A stretch of DNA of 64,000 bases from the NCBI GenBank assembly GCA_009809945.1, contig WTPW01000162.1:76999-140998 (forward strand), written 5' to 3'. A model generated the notes under the pieces. That model was not told where the DNA came from. It saw only the letters and a program-made list of their open reading frames with translations, and did no database searches. The translations under genes were made by a program, and so were the position numbers. The stretch is from Gigaspora margarita. Its lineage: Eukaryota > Glomeromycota > Glomeromycetes > Diversisporales > Gigasporaceae. Below, one piece after another: positions 46,805-58,862 of this stretch; within the stretch, counting starts at the first letter, position 1, and each line of letters begins with the position of its first letter.

Positions 46805-47737
46805 TTAAGTTGTCACCCCCCAAGCAGCAGGTCTAGGGTTCAAATCCCACTGGCGACGCTTTGAAAATAGACCTGTGTTCCGGTAACTGCTTCTCATCGA
46901 TCGGTTGGGTACATTACCTGTAGGCCTTGGTATACCATCTCGAATAGGAGCCTTTGGGCGCACAAATCCAAGGAACCGGAGAAACGGAAACCCATTTGGC
47001 AAGCCCCGAGTAAGAAGGTAGCAAAGATCTTCAACAGTGCTACCAAAACCAGAATATCAGAAACCGGAGCCGGAGAATCAAACGATAAGACCCTCGAGGA
47101 GGGGGTTCACCAACCTGGCCGCCGGAGTCGCACCAGAGGAAAAAGGACCTATGTTTCAGAATTAGGTACCAAGGGAAGAAGGCCATATCGACCCTTCCGG
47201 GCTAACTGGTTTGGAAGTTTGTGGATCCGGTATAAGGACCGGTAGGATGGTGAGGTCGGTGCTAGGGTTGGAGCGAACCTTACAAGGGCAGAAGTAGGTA
47301 ATGGTAGCAGTTTAGGTAACCCCTGGACTGCAAGTGTATAGGTAAAGCTGTAGCGTAAGTTACCGAAGTGTAGGTAATACCTGGGTGGGACAGGGACTGC
47401 TCTACCAAGTTTTCCGTCAAGGATAAATTAGTCCTAAGGGTGGTGATTAGCATCCGGTACGAACTCCGGTTTAGAAACTGGTGGCTGTACCAGTGATACA
47501 AGATGGGTTGGCAGGCGGATCAGAGACCAGAGAGTTTAAATAGGCAATGCCGGTATGCGGGTTGCAGGTATGGCAGCTAGTGTAGGACCCTCGGGTGGCT
47601 ACTTAAATAGGCAACCAAAAGTTGCAGGTATGGTTAGTTGTACTCTCATCAATGTAACAAATGTCGGTATTCCCTTAAGCGGATACCAACGGCCCTAATA
47701 TCTTGAATAAAAAATTCACAGTTCCTGAAGATGGACA

Positions 47738-47776
<39 letters not shown>
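46805..47776 (+). mobile_element. SINE, shared-body family (copy 5), young with intact poly(A)
   Basis: 5'-truncated just before GTTGTCACCCCC, so the A box is absent; the B box GGTTCAAATCC remains at about 46838. The full body follows, then CTTGAATAAAA and a ~35-nt uninterrupted A tail (47742-47776). The 16-bp TSD GAATCTCAGTTTTAAT is perfect (46789-46804, 47777-47792). GC content and sequence are the least decayed of all copies. Minus-strand frames at 46805 and 47280 are shadows. Confidence 0.92.
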
Positions 47777-47778
<2 letters not shown>

Positions 47779-47847
47779 ATCTCAGTTTTAATCAATGAAT
47801 ACCTTATTAAAGCCCTATGTTGAAAAGATATAAGAAATACTCCATGT

Positions 47848-48648
47848 TTTTTTTTTTTTTTTAAATTTGTTCAGGCACGGCCTCCTGAACCTGCTGTTTG
47901 CAGCTTTTTTATTAACCTATGTTTTATTAATTGTAGGGCCCCATGGGGCCTCTACATTATGTATTATAGTCTTATTTCCTAATCTATTTGTATTGTCCTA
48001 CAAAGTCCAACCTGTCCCTCCCCTCCTCTGTCCGATTTTCCTGGCTGAGTCCAGCGGGCCCATCACCCAGTGTACCTCGCCCGTTTATTGGCATCCATAA
48101 ACCTGCTTTAAGGAGTTAAGCGACTCTGCCGGCCACATGTATAGAGTCCTTCCATATTTGCCCCAGGTACTTCCTTCCGAGTTAGGGTCAGAACCGGATT
48201 TTCTTTGAGGGACTTTTCTAATTGATCCAACCAGTTTGTAGCCAGTTGACCTGCTTTTACTGTGGGATTTAACTGGAATAAGCCTTGTGTTTATTAAGTC
48301 CAGCTGACCATAGTCCGCTGACCCATCCTATTTCAACTGGGGGATTTAACCAGATTTACCATTTCCTTATAAGTCCAGCTGACCATAACCAGCTGACCCA
48401 TTCTATTTCAACTAGGGGATTTTAACCAGATTTACTTTTCTTATATTAGGGACCAAACCAGAAGAAATTTTTCTAAGTAGCTGTGCCGCCACATGTGGTC
48501 CTAGCATCCTAGTTCAAGTACATCCGTCTTGTGGCCAAATATAGAAATTAAAGTTCTTTAGTCTTCAGTAGAACTTGAACCGGCGATCTTGCGTGAGGAA
48601 TGGCTTAAGTCCTAGGAGCGCAACCACTATGCTATCAACTCGCAGGAC
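47848..48648 (-). mobile_element. tRNA-headed SINE, third type
   Basis: On the minus strand the head (48648 downward) has an A-box-like GATAGCATAGTGGTTGCGC and a B-box-like GGTTCAAGTTC. The ~700-bp body differs from the other SINEs and contains tandem-like CCAGCTGACC...GCTGACCCATTCTATTTCAA units (about 48300-48420). The T-run 47848-47862 is the tail. The TSD AGAAATACTCCATGT is perfect (47833-47847, 48649-48663). Only 56 bp separate it from the neighbouring SINE's TSD. Confidence 0.88.
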
Positions 48649-48663
48649 AGAAATACTCCATGT

Positions 48664-50913
48664 ATTAAAAGCAAATAGTAAAATATTTAAGGATTGAAGT
48701 AGAAGATTTTGCTATAGTACTCAATGACCAGCTAAATAAATACATATTATTGAAGAGCTTACATTAAATGATTGTTATATGATGATTCTCTGATCACATT
48801 CTATTTGAAAATCTCTTTTAACCTTCACAAGGTGTTATCCAAAGCACTGCAGGACAAATTGTCTGAAGATGTAATAACGTTAAATACTCTGGATGTTTAT
48901 ATAAAAATTATTTAAAAATTGGTGATATCAAACTAATAAATGATGATTTTTGCTTTAATAATAATCAAGAAAATATTACCACAACGTTTATTACTTTTGT
49001 TAGTAAAATCATGCACTAAGTAAATTTCTTTGGATATAAATTTCTTATTACGATCATTTTTAAGAGACAGATGCCTATAACAATCCTGCTAACTATTATA
49101 CTTGAACGAAATAAGGATCATACATGATCTTAAATTAATTTAGAACCAAATTTTTTAGAATTAAAGCTGGAACACAGAATGTGTAATATGGATAATAAGT
49201 TGATACCTATGAAGATTTAGTACAGAGAGTGTGTATGTATATAAGTGTGCTTTGTATTATCGGTTAGAATTCACTATATTGCTAAAAGTCAAATTTATCG
49301 GCATCATTTTCTTTTAATGCCTCTTTTCATCAGTTCCCAAGATTTAATCTTTGTCATTAACTAAATACTTCATGTAGAAATCTTGCTCGTACGATTTTAC
49401 ATTGCTTTATTAAAAGTCGTAGATGTTTACAAACTTAAATATTACTGCTGTAATTTAGGTGATACATTATCAGATGCAAATGATCAATAAATTCAATTTG
49501 TGTGAATTCAACATATTTAGCATAAATAAAAGTACCAAAAATTTGCATCAAAGGGAATCTTTTACTAAGCGATCTTAGAGAATTAATTTCTTGGCATTTG
49601 GAAAAGAATATAAAGCAGATGAGTTTTGAGTAATAGTACTTCTAGAATTAAAATCATTTGAAAAAGAATATAAAGCAGATGAGTTTTGAGTAATAGTATT
49701 CCTAGAATTAAAATCATTTGGAAAAGAATATAAAGCAGATGAGTTTTGAGTAATAGCATTTCTAGAATTAAAATCGCCTTAGTTTAAAATATCAAACTAG
49801 TAAAAATAAAAGAATTTGTAAAATAATAAAGAATCAATAAGTAAACTCATTTAAACTTTATGTTCAGAATTTGTTCTGAAGCTCCTTCCGCTTGGTGTTA
49901 CTATAAGTTAATTGTCCCAGAACAACTTGCGGTCCAAATTTTCATTCGCAAAGGATAATATATGAAAATATTTGAGGGTAAAAAATTAACTGAACAAAGT
50001 AAAAGAAATATACTGAAGCCATGTTAGCTGTGGTAAATATCTATATATACTCACTAGAAGTTTAAGAATTTATTAGATTAAAAAGTTTATTAAAACCTCT
50101 TCTCAGAAAAACTTTTTAAATTATTACTTAATTTTACCTAGCTATTTCAGCTTTGACCTACGACTCACGATTCAAGCCTTTTACAATTATAAGAAACTTA
50201 TTTGTGACTATTCAAAGATCTATCATCCTGGTAAAACTTACATTAGTAAAGAATAGCCGTGACTTGCAACTAAATCCTTTTATACATCACTCAATAAGCA
50301 TGGTATGGAGTTTTACTTGTAATGGAAAATATGATCCAGGTAGTATTTATCACTTGTGCCATAATTTTAATGAAGGCTAAAATAGAAAAAAAAATGAAAT
50401 GAAATTTGTTAAGTAGAAAAAATAGAGTTAAGTGTGCTAAAAAAAACTAAGTTGTTAAAAACTTAACAGGATTTTTATAAGCAATTTGAAGCTTCAATTT
50501 GATTGGTAGATAAGAGAATATAAGAATAATAGTTTTTCTGCTTAGTAAAATTTTTAGCTCAGCCCGACCAAGATTATGATGCATTCTGACCCAGAATTTT
50601 AGGATCTACCGCAATTTAAAATTTGCCACACTCCTAAACTAATGCTGGCCATGTTATATTGATAAATTTGATATTGCAATACCAATAACCTGGACCAAAC
50701 ATATTCCAAAGCTCATTGGAAGAATTAGAATTCAGCGTCAAAACTAGAAAAATAATATAATATACATTAATTCTTAAATAATATATCTGATATATAAAAA
50801 AATAATGGCCTAGTTATTGTATCAACATCTATAATATCTGAAAAGTCCCTAGACAGAACCTTATTGTCAATTGTATATCATTTTAACATGATTATACAGT
50901 ACTAGTATATTTG
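48664..50913. other. Unassigned region
   Basis: AT-rich without TIR elements. Holds a 60-bp tandem repeat (49595-49774). The plus frame 50153-50380 (75 codons, MTYDSRFKPFTIIRNLFVTI..., with CNGKYDPGSIYHLCHNFNEG at its end) looks slightly protein-like but matches nothing I know and has no supporting context. Confidence 0.35.
49595..49774 (+). repeat. 60-bp tandem repeat, three copies
   Basis: CATTTGGAAAAGAATATAAA starts at 49595, 49655 and 49715; units differ at only a few positions (GTACTTC/GTATTCC/GCATTTC). Each unit contains GAGTTTTGAGTAATAG, so one frame has a stop per unit. Confidence 0.92.
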
Positions 50914-51279
50914 GTGATGGGCCTTCGAGTTTTTAGATAATAATTAAAAATTTAATAATTATTAATATTATAGTGAAATCAAACTTTAAAAGTTTGAATT
51001 TCTGAAAAATTAATAAGAATAATGACAAATATATTCATAAATAATGAAGAACTATTTCAAATTGTAGATATTTTTGATTCTAAGCAAAGAAACTATGCCA
51101 ACATGTTGATAATTTATTTTTGAATATATTTTTATATTTATCAATATATAAATTAAATAACACTTTTTAGATAGTTTTTGATTGATTTACTGCACTCACA
51201 TTATTAATTCTTTAGCTAATAATAAATGAACAAACAGTTAATAATAATTATTAATTATTAATTCAAAAGGTCCCATCAC
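50914..51279. mobile_element. 366-bp foldback (GTGATGGG ends)
   Basis: GTGATGGGCCTTCGAG faces TCAAAAGGTCCCATCAC; AATAATTATTAAT words continue the pairing. TSD unclear. Confidence 0.65.
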
Positions 51280-51283
51280 TAGC

Positions 51284-51318
51284 ACATAGTATCTGTAATA
51301 CCATTACAGATACTATGT
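51284..51318. repeat. Perfect 16-bp hairpin with 3-nt loop
   Basis: ACATAGTATCTGTAAT, loop ACC, then ATTACAGATACTATGT. Lies just outside the foldback at 50914-51279. Role unknown. Confidence 0.85.
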
Positions 51319-54300
51319 ATTACAGTATAGCTATATATAAAACTTTTATAATAAGGGAGATGCCCTGTCTAGAGCTTTTTACCTATCCAGTATAAATTTT
51401 CAGATGTTCTATCTATAGTAGTTTCTACTTGTTTTGCATCACATGATCAGGAATTAATATAACCTATTATTAAAAATAATGGTCTAATATCTAATAGATA
51501 ATAATTTACAAATTACCATTTCAATTATTAAACAAAGTTTGTTAACAAATAAGTTATCAATATAGTGAAGCAATTATTGATCTATTAAAATAATAATTAC
51601 ATTTTTGGGATCATATAGGTTTGTAATAAAAGTTGTTTAAAATGTAACTTCGATTAGTTTCATCATGCTTAGTTGTATATGTACTTTACAATTGTGAACA
51701 AAATGTACACGTAGAATATGATTAACAAAGTTTATTGGAAAATTTGAATTCAACATAATTCTTTAAGTTTCTGGATGTCGTAAAGTGGACATTTCAATAC
51801 TGGATCAAGTTTATTTGTTGCCTGAAAGCAATTGAACCAAAAAATGCATAATATTGATTGTTGTTTGCTTTATGCCAGAAAATTAATTCAATTTTGGCAT
51901 ATGCAATACCCTCGGTCTCTTCTGATAGTTCCACTACATCACCGATATGAAATTTTAACCAAATTGGATTTCTATTACTTTCAAGAACAGTGTACATGAT
52001 TGAATCATAAAATTCTAAGTTTCTATATGATAATGCAGCTCTAAAATTTAAATAATTAGCAAATGCTTTATGAAGATCCTGAAAGAATGAGTGCTTGATA
52101 TCTAAATTTTTCGATAAACCTGCATTTTTAACTTTATTGTTATTCCATTTATTACTGATAAAATATCAATAAAGTTTTTATCGTGACATACTGTAACTTC
52201 TGTGAAGAATAATAATATAACTAAATTAGTAACACTTATCATTACGGTACGGGTATAGCACTGCATAAAGTACCCTGAGTATCATTTGTAGTGAATAATA
52301 TAGTATCTATTATTTGTAGGGTATTGTGTGTAGTACTATATAGTAATAAACTTAAAAATATACAATAAATATATATATTTATGATATTTTATATATATAC
52401 ATATACCAGTAAATAAAAATATACAGTATATACTGTATATATATATTGAATGAAATAATAATATATATATAATTTATATAATAAATAATAATACTCATAA
52501 TCACTTTTGTGTTTGACATTTTGGTTATTCACCAAATTTTCTGTAGAATACTAGCTAGAAAGTATTAGACAAACATTTGGTTCTATAACAAGATTGTTCA
52601 TAGTATTGGTCCTCATGCTAAAACAAGGATCTACTCAGCCATCATTAAGATGTTATAATGCCTGTTTTATATTGTATCGCCAAGTAAAATCAAGTTCAAT
52701 CGCTTTACGATTCATGTGTAGTACATATTTTTAAATGTGTGATGTACCATCTCTTTTACACCGATAGCAGTATTTAAAAGTGTTGCAAAATTCTGAGCAT
52801 GCTGTAGGAGGTAAACATTTATGTGTAAATTTGGTAGATTTGTGAAGATATCTGAAAACAGCTAGTAAAAATAGTATAATTTTAGTATAACATTTAACCA
52901 CTTAATAATTGATTTACAATTCTGGGCTGAATTGTCCGAGGTTATTTTACTTGGTTAAATGTATTGTTCTATTAATAATAGGCACTTGATAGAACATGAT
53001 ATTTAACTAAGTGAAATTTACAATTATATAGTTTATAATTACAAGTTTTTTTTTATATAATCACTAGTTGAAATGCACAAGTAAATAATTTACTCACTGT
53101 ATTAGTATTTCATGTTCACTTTTAAGTGCTTTATACAATTCTTTATAGCGATTTTCTGTCATTGTAAGTGAGAATGCAAGTTTTAATACATTGGCTTCAA
53201 CTGCCCAACATGCACATAATTTAGATAAAGCAGAATTTTGGTTTGTATGCCAATTGCTCAAAGTTTCTGTCTTGATGTGATGAGGCTTTAAAAATTGTTG
53301 AAGTATAAATAGCATTAATATCGCGAGCCTCAACACATCAGAAAACATGAAACTTTGATGATGCCGTAAGGGGTTGGGCATCTGTCACCAATTGGCTAGT
53401 TTTTCTAATTGTTTAAAAAAGTATTTTTCCTATTTAGATTAAACGTATTAAATGTCACCTCTAAAAGGATGCGTGCTTTTCTAGCCATAGAATAGTAAGT
53501 GTTTTGTGGTATTTGGATATGTCAATCCCATTGAAGCATTTTTAAAAGACCTGGTTTCACTAACCTATATTTAACTGCTAGCCATTTCATATCTGCCTTT
53601 AAACCTTGGCTTTCGATTTCTACAAACCATTCTTCCATTTGTTGATAATAGCGAGCATTTTGTATATAGTTATAATTTAAATCTATATATTGATTTTTTG
53701 GTACATTACAAGTTCGGCAACCGTAATTTGCACTTAGCCATTTTATGCCTGCCAAATTGTTTCCTTGTGGGAGGTCAGCAGTAATACAGCCAACTCTGCC
53801 TATAATAATATTGTTAAATAAATTTTAATGACTCGAATACTGTATATGACTGTGAAATAATGCACTATACACATATATTTCTGTTCACACTGTTTGGGAC
53901 AATTCAAACTGTGATAATTAATATTATATTGGATCTTACCGCTTAATTGTTTATTACTAAACCTATGTTACTCTAATTATCATATAGTTTGAGCTGTCAC
54001 AAATAGTTTGGGCAGCAACTATATCTTCGTGCTATTTTTGAAACAAAATATCAATTTTTTGAACCAGATGCACGTATATATAAATATATTAATAATTTTC
54101 ACAAAGTATGCGTTATTTTTGAATATACAATACATAAAACTTATTTTTGAACTAACTATTATTTTTGAAAGATACTGTTTTGAAATATTTCATAACTGTA
54201 TTATAATAAATTTAATGATTTCAAATAACAATGATACTGACCTATAACCAAGTATTACCAAGTAAAGTTTTAATGACAAGACCATTTTCTAGCCGTTTTA

Positions 54301-54821
54301 TTTCCTGAAGTACTGGCTTAATGAAATCATTAAAGCTTGCCCCAAATGGAATGAAGCCAATTAAAAAATAGTTTTTAATTGTTTTTTTGAAATCCAATGC
54401 CATATTGCCGAACTGTAAATAAATGCCACCTAATGAGTAGTATATGTTCCTATAAGTGCTGAAATCATCTATATAAATGTCAAGAAAAATCTTTAAAGTG
54501 GGTAGATTTTGTGACGATGGCATGAGAGTAATATTTTTACAAGGTAACTTATGTTTTAATTTTATGTCACGATACTTCCATCTACTATCAAAATGATACA
54601 AGATTTCTTTAATATAAAATTCATATTTTGAAGGTTTTGGCATGTCACATAACCAAACATTGATATGTTATTCTATATTTGCTAATTTAATCAAATTCAT
54701 TTCCTCTTAATTTAGCCATAACTCCTTCCTCTTTTTACAAATATGACGATTATCAGTAGGGCAAATGTTAGGAAGGTCTTTATACGAAAAAATTCGATTT
54801 ACTTTCAATTTAATTGAATTA

Positions 54822-55550
54822 GGGTATTGCTATTTACACCATGGTTTTTGCTATTTGCACTATGGAATTCATGTAACATTAGATTATAAATTAACTTTTT
54901 CTATTTGCACCATGGTAATATATGTTGCACCAATAAAAACTCCTCTTTTTTTATAAATTAACAATATATAAAAAAGATTTTTCACTATTTTAGTGTAACC
55001 TTAGGCTTTTTTAATATTGCACCAATAAAAACTCACCTTTTTTTGTAGATTAACAACATGTAGGGGTGCAGTATAAGGTTTTCACAATTTTTGTATAACT
55101 TTGGGACTGGTTAAAATGTTCTAATAGGCCTGCTAACCTAATTTTATAATGTGGGCCAACCCTAACCCTAATTATATAATGCGGGCCAACCTTACCCTAA
55201 TTTCTTAAGGCCTTAACATAATGCGGACCAGAATTTTGCAACTTTGTGTAACCTTGGGCATTTTCATGTTGCACCAATAAAAACTCGCCTTTTTTGTAGA
55301 TTAACGACATGTAGGGGTGCAAAATAAGATTTTTCACAATTTTTATGTAACCTTAGACCGTTTTAATGTTGTATCAATAAAAACTCGTCTTTTTTTGTAG
55401 ATTAACAACATATAGGGGTGCAAAATAAGATTTTTTCAAATATTCGTATAACTATACCATGGTGCAAATAGAAAAGGTTGATTAATGATCTACTGTTACA
55501 CAAAATTCATGGTGCAAATAGCAAAAACCATGGTGTAAATAGCAGTACCC
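54822..55550. mobile_element. 729-bp hAT-like MITE (CCATGG/TTTGC-rich ends)
   Basis: GGGTATTGCTATTTACACCA faces TGGTGTAAATAGCAGTACCC; TSD TTGAATTA is perfect (54814-54821, 55551-55558). Ends contain repeated CTATTTGCACCATGG. The interior has four ~100-bp direct repeats with GCACCAATAAAAACTC and GTAGATTAACAACAT (54931, 55019, 55270, 55371). Inserted in the transposase frame. Confidence 0.9.
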
Positions 55551-55712
55551 TTGAATTATTATCTGTTTCATCAACTACTACACCCCGTATTCAACAAATA
55601 AATATTGAAAATTGATTATAATACGTTAAAAAATCTCCAGCTTTATAAAACTCTAATAAAATATAGTTATTAATTTTTTTTATGTAAAAGATAAAAAAAA
55701 ATTAAAGACCTT

Positions 55713-56310
55713 GGGTCCGATAGCATAGCGGTTATGCTCCGAGGTCGCAAATCAAAAGATCACTGGTTCAAGTCCTATAGACGGAGAATGCGAATTTTAA
55801 TAATTGGTGCAACAAACTCTGTAAGGCCGAACTTGTTAGTCTGAATCTGCGATTTGGGTAACTGAAGTCACGAGACGTAGTGAAGATCAAGTCACGAATT
55901 CCTGGCGAGGTTTTCTAGCGGACCTTGCCCGTGGATGGTTAGGTGGATACAGAAGTCCGGGGTTAAAACTTGGACATTATAAGACTAAAGGACTCCGTCC
56001 TAATTAGCCAACCTCAGGCCGTGGATAAAGTAGTCCGAGTCGTACATTCTCCAAGGGGTTTGGGCCCTACTTGCATATATATATATGTACTATNTTGGGT
56101 AGTAGTAGGAGGATCGTGAACCAGAGGGTTTAAATAGGCAACTTCCGTAGTTGGGTTGTAGGTATGGCATCTAGTGTGGAACCTTTGGGCGGACCACTTA
56201 AATTAGGCACCAAAAGTGCACGTGTGGCTAGTTGTATCCTTATTCATGTAACAAATATTACGTTTGTAACCTTAATAAAGAATCGAGACAAGGTCTCAGT
56301 TGTAAAACCA
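55713..56310 (+). mobile_element. SINE with a different tRNA-like head but the shared 3' body
   Basis: Head at 55715: A-box-like GATAGCATAGCGGTTATGC, B-box-like GGTTCAAGTCC (about 55764). The first ~380 bp match none of the other SINEs, but from about 56110 the sequence (GGGTTTAAATAGGCAAC, GTAGGTATGGCA, GTGTGGAACCTTTGGGCGG, GGCTAGTTGTA, CATGTAACAAAT) is the shared body/tail of the family at 8110, 10825, 16788 and 46805. A-rich tail at about 56310. An N at 56094. It splits the tnp2-like gene. Confidence 0.85.
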
Positions 56311-57617
56311 AAAAAAAAAATTAATTTAAAAATTAAATTGCAATTAAAATTAAAAAAATAAATTAAATTAAAAAATTAAATAAAAGAAAATAAGCACCTT
56401 CATTATTTTCTATTTATATTCACTGAATAATAGTGAATCCTGCCATAATTTACTATACCAAACCTCCCACTTTTCATTTGTTACAACACTGGGGCCAAAA
56501 TACATTTTTGGCATAAGTACTGGATTGTTTAAAATACACTCTATATGCATTAATAGAGAAATAGTAAATGCCATTTTAGTTGATTCATAGGTAGACAGAG
56601 TTCATTTCATACAAAGAGGCACATTATATTTATGTATTTGAGCTAAAGATAATCTATATCTCCATTTCTGAATTTGCCAAATATTTGTAGTAATTTCCTC
56701 CTTCTGATACTCAGGATGCTTAAGAATCTTGACGAGGTCTTCATACGCAAGGGTTGCTATACGAAATTGAAAATGTCATATTCAAAATCAAAATGCGCCA
56801 CTTGGCATGTAGAATTCTTTTAAAAAAAATTTCTTTGACCAGTATATTGAAAGATTACTTACAGATTATATGTTTAGTAATCCAAATGAGAACATTGCTG
56901 ATGTAAAATTTGAAAAGTATGGACCATATTCCCTTTCAAAACCCTCAAAGTCAGAAGACATATTTTTTAACATATCATCTACTTCTATAGTGTCAGTTTC
57001 ATCGCTATCTGTTAAAACCTCCATATCATTGAATAACTGCTCATCGTTTCTACTATCATATATTGAATCCAAATCAGATTCATCATAGTCAATCAATGCT
57101 TCTTCTAAGATATCTAAGATATTAGCTAATGGCCTATACGAAGGCTGGTAGTTGTCAAGATTTTCATCACATGCTTTTTCGGGCTTCTTAAAAATATAAT
57201 AAAACTTCATATATTAAATGTTCTATAAAAACACACATTTCAAGTATGCTTTTCAAAAAGAATTTTAGAATATATACTAACTTTATTTGATGAAATGTAA
57301 CTAATAATTGATGAGCTCTCAGTTTCTTCAATTATACTTTTCTCAGAGGAAAGGATAACGTTCTCTGTATCATGATCATCTGAAAATTTATTAGATAATG
57401 TTTTCTCAGTTTCTTCATGTCTTATTTTTTTTGGTTTAACACATAATTTTGGCGTTGACACATATGCACGGGTGATTTTGTTAGAATGTTTTATTATTCT
57501 ATTGACATTATAAAAAGATAGTTGATTATATTAGTATTTTTCGCTTATATAGTATTAATTGGTATAACAGAAATAGAATTAATTAACTAACTAATCCTAT
57601 TCTCTTTTATTAATTAA

Positions 57618-57647
57618 CTAGCGATAAACCCGTGACTTCGTTACGGG
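57618..57647 (-). terminator. Helitron 3' terminal hairpin and CTAG
   Basis: On the minus strand CCCGTAAC-GAA-GTCACGGG forms an 8-bp stem (one G-T pair) with a 3-nt loop, then TTTATCG and CTAG at the very end. This is the standard Helitron 3' signal that ends rolling-circle transposition. Confidence 0.82.
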
Positions 57648-58862
57648 AATTAGATTAATAATATAAATAAATATTTTAAATTGTATTTGAAGAAGGGGTT
57701 TATTGCTTATATNTAAAGTTAAACAAATGCAACATTTAATACTAACAGAATTTTCTAAATATAATAGCAAATAGTGGCTATACTATAAATTTTTTAAAAA
57801 AAGTGATTGTATTTTAACTATGTGCTGTTATTTCAAATGCAATTATGAGTGTTATTTTGAGATTAAGAGTTATAGTAATTCTAGAATCAAATAGGTAGTC
57901 ATTTTTATAGAAAAAATCACATGGAACTTGCTATATAAACATTAAAGTATATTGTAATTAATAAGCAAATGTGTTGAAAAAATTAATGATTTATATAAAT
58001 TTACCAAGGTTCATATTTAGCAAGTAGCAGATAAAATCAGATTAAAGAAGAGCATGACATCTATTTACTTCTTTGTAGTNGAAAAGTAATATATTGTGTA
58101 TGTACAGAGATAAAGTTGGAAACTTCAAATACTGATGTAAAAAAAAGGAAGGTTCAAAGATTAAATCGAGCAAAATAGCATGTGGAATACGTGAAACATG
58201 TAAAGTTTGGAAATTGCAAAAGATTTAATTAATGTCATGTAAATAGGTTACGATAGTACATGAAAGTATAACAAAATTGCATTAAAATAGTGTAATNAAA
58301 TAGGTATAAAAATAGCGTTGTTAGTAATTAATTTAAGGACAAAATTTTATGATCGCATTATGATGTAATTAGAGAGAAAAAATATGCAAAAAAAAGAAAG
58401 AGGAAATAAAGAATCCATAAGTCTTATAAAGTAATAAATTATCAATAATAAGTAAATAGATACTTGCTAACCCTCGTGGGGTTTTTAATATCATTAAGTT
58501 CATTTTACATTTGAAGTAGATGTTAGTAGAGAGACTGTTATTAATTTCGTTGTTACCATTAATATGTTTATTAAAAATGCATAACCTTAAAATGTTACTA
58601 ACTTTATATAAAAATACTAAAAATGCATTCTACAAAAAAAAAAAAATTTTTTGATAACTTGTCTATTTTAACTAACAACATTCTTTTAATATGCTTCCAC
58701 TTAATTAGTTACAAATAGTAAGTGAATAGACTTAAAACTTAATCTCAAGAAGCAGTTATTACTATTGTAAAAATGTGCATCATTTAAAGATATGTATGTA
58801 AATAATTAGTTTGATTTAATTCATTGATGTGTAAATTAGGTTAAGCAAAATTTTATATAATT
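57648..58862. other. Non-coding 3' part of the Helitron
   Basis: AT-rich with no ORF, TIR or tandem repeat recognised; lies between the helicase stop and the 3' hairpin. Could contain captured non-coding sequence, but nothing is identifiable. Confidence 0.45.

Larger units (their letters stand above)
51794..57461 (-). pseudogene. tnp2-like (CACTA/EnSpm-type) transposase, nearly full length but broken
   Basis: Would be the DDE transposase of a CACTA-like element. In minus-strand order I read: an acidic N-terminal part (MSTPKLCVKPKKIRHEE from 57461; CDENLDNYQPSYRPL; FEREYGPYFSNFTSAMF to 56866); YEDLVKILKHPEYQKEEITT, IHKYNVPLCMK, NNPVLMPKMYFGPSV (56740-56440); FYKAGDFLTYY and RIFSYKDLPNICPTDNRHIC (55650-54740); FLDIYIDDFSTYRN, YSLGGIYLQFGN, NYFLIGFIPFGASFNDFIKP (54643-54320); GNNLAGIKWL-type text and GCRTC (53755-53690); NPLRHHQSFMFSDVL (53381); FTNLPNLHINVYLLQHAQNF, AIGVKEMVHHTFKN (52840-52710); YLNFRAALSYRNLEFYDSIM and IGDVVELSEETEGIAYAKIE (52060-51870). 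A GT donor follows SEHEILIQ at about 53094. Stops, a MITE (54822-55550) and a SINE (55713-56310) inactivate it. The tnp2 link is from pattern memory; KDZ-type is the alternative. Confidence 0.75.

Noticed and set aside
46838-46849. tRNA gene candidates (B box GGTTCAAATCC here and at 8110-9092, 10825, 16788, 55713, 48648)
   Set aside because: The tRNA-like parts do not fold into a complete cloverleaf by eye and are fused to SINE bodies with A tails and TSDs.
56866-57088. Plus-strand frame MFSNPNENIADVKFEKYG
   Set aside because: Antisense shadow of the acidic N-terminal part of the tnp2-like transposase.
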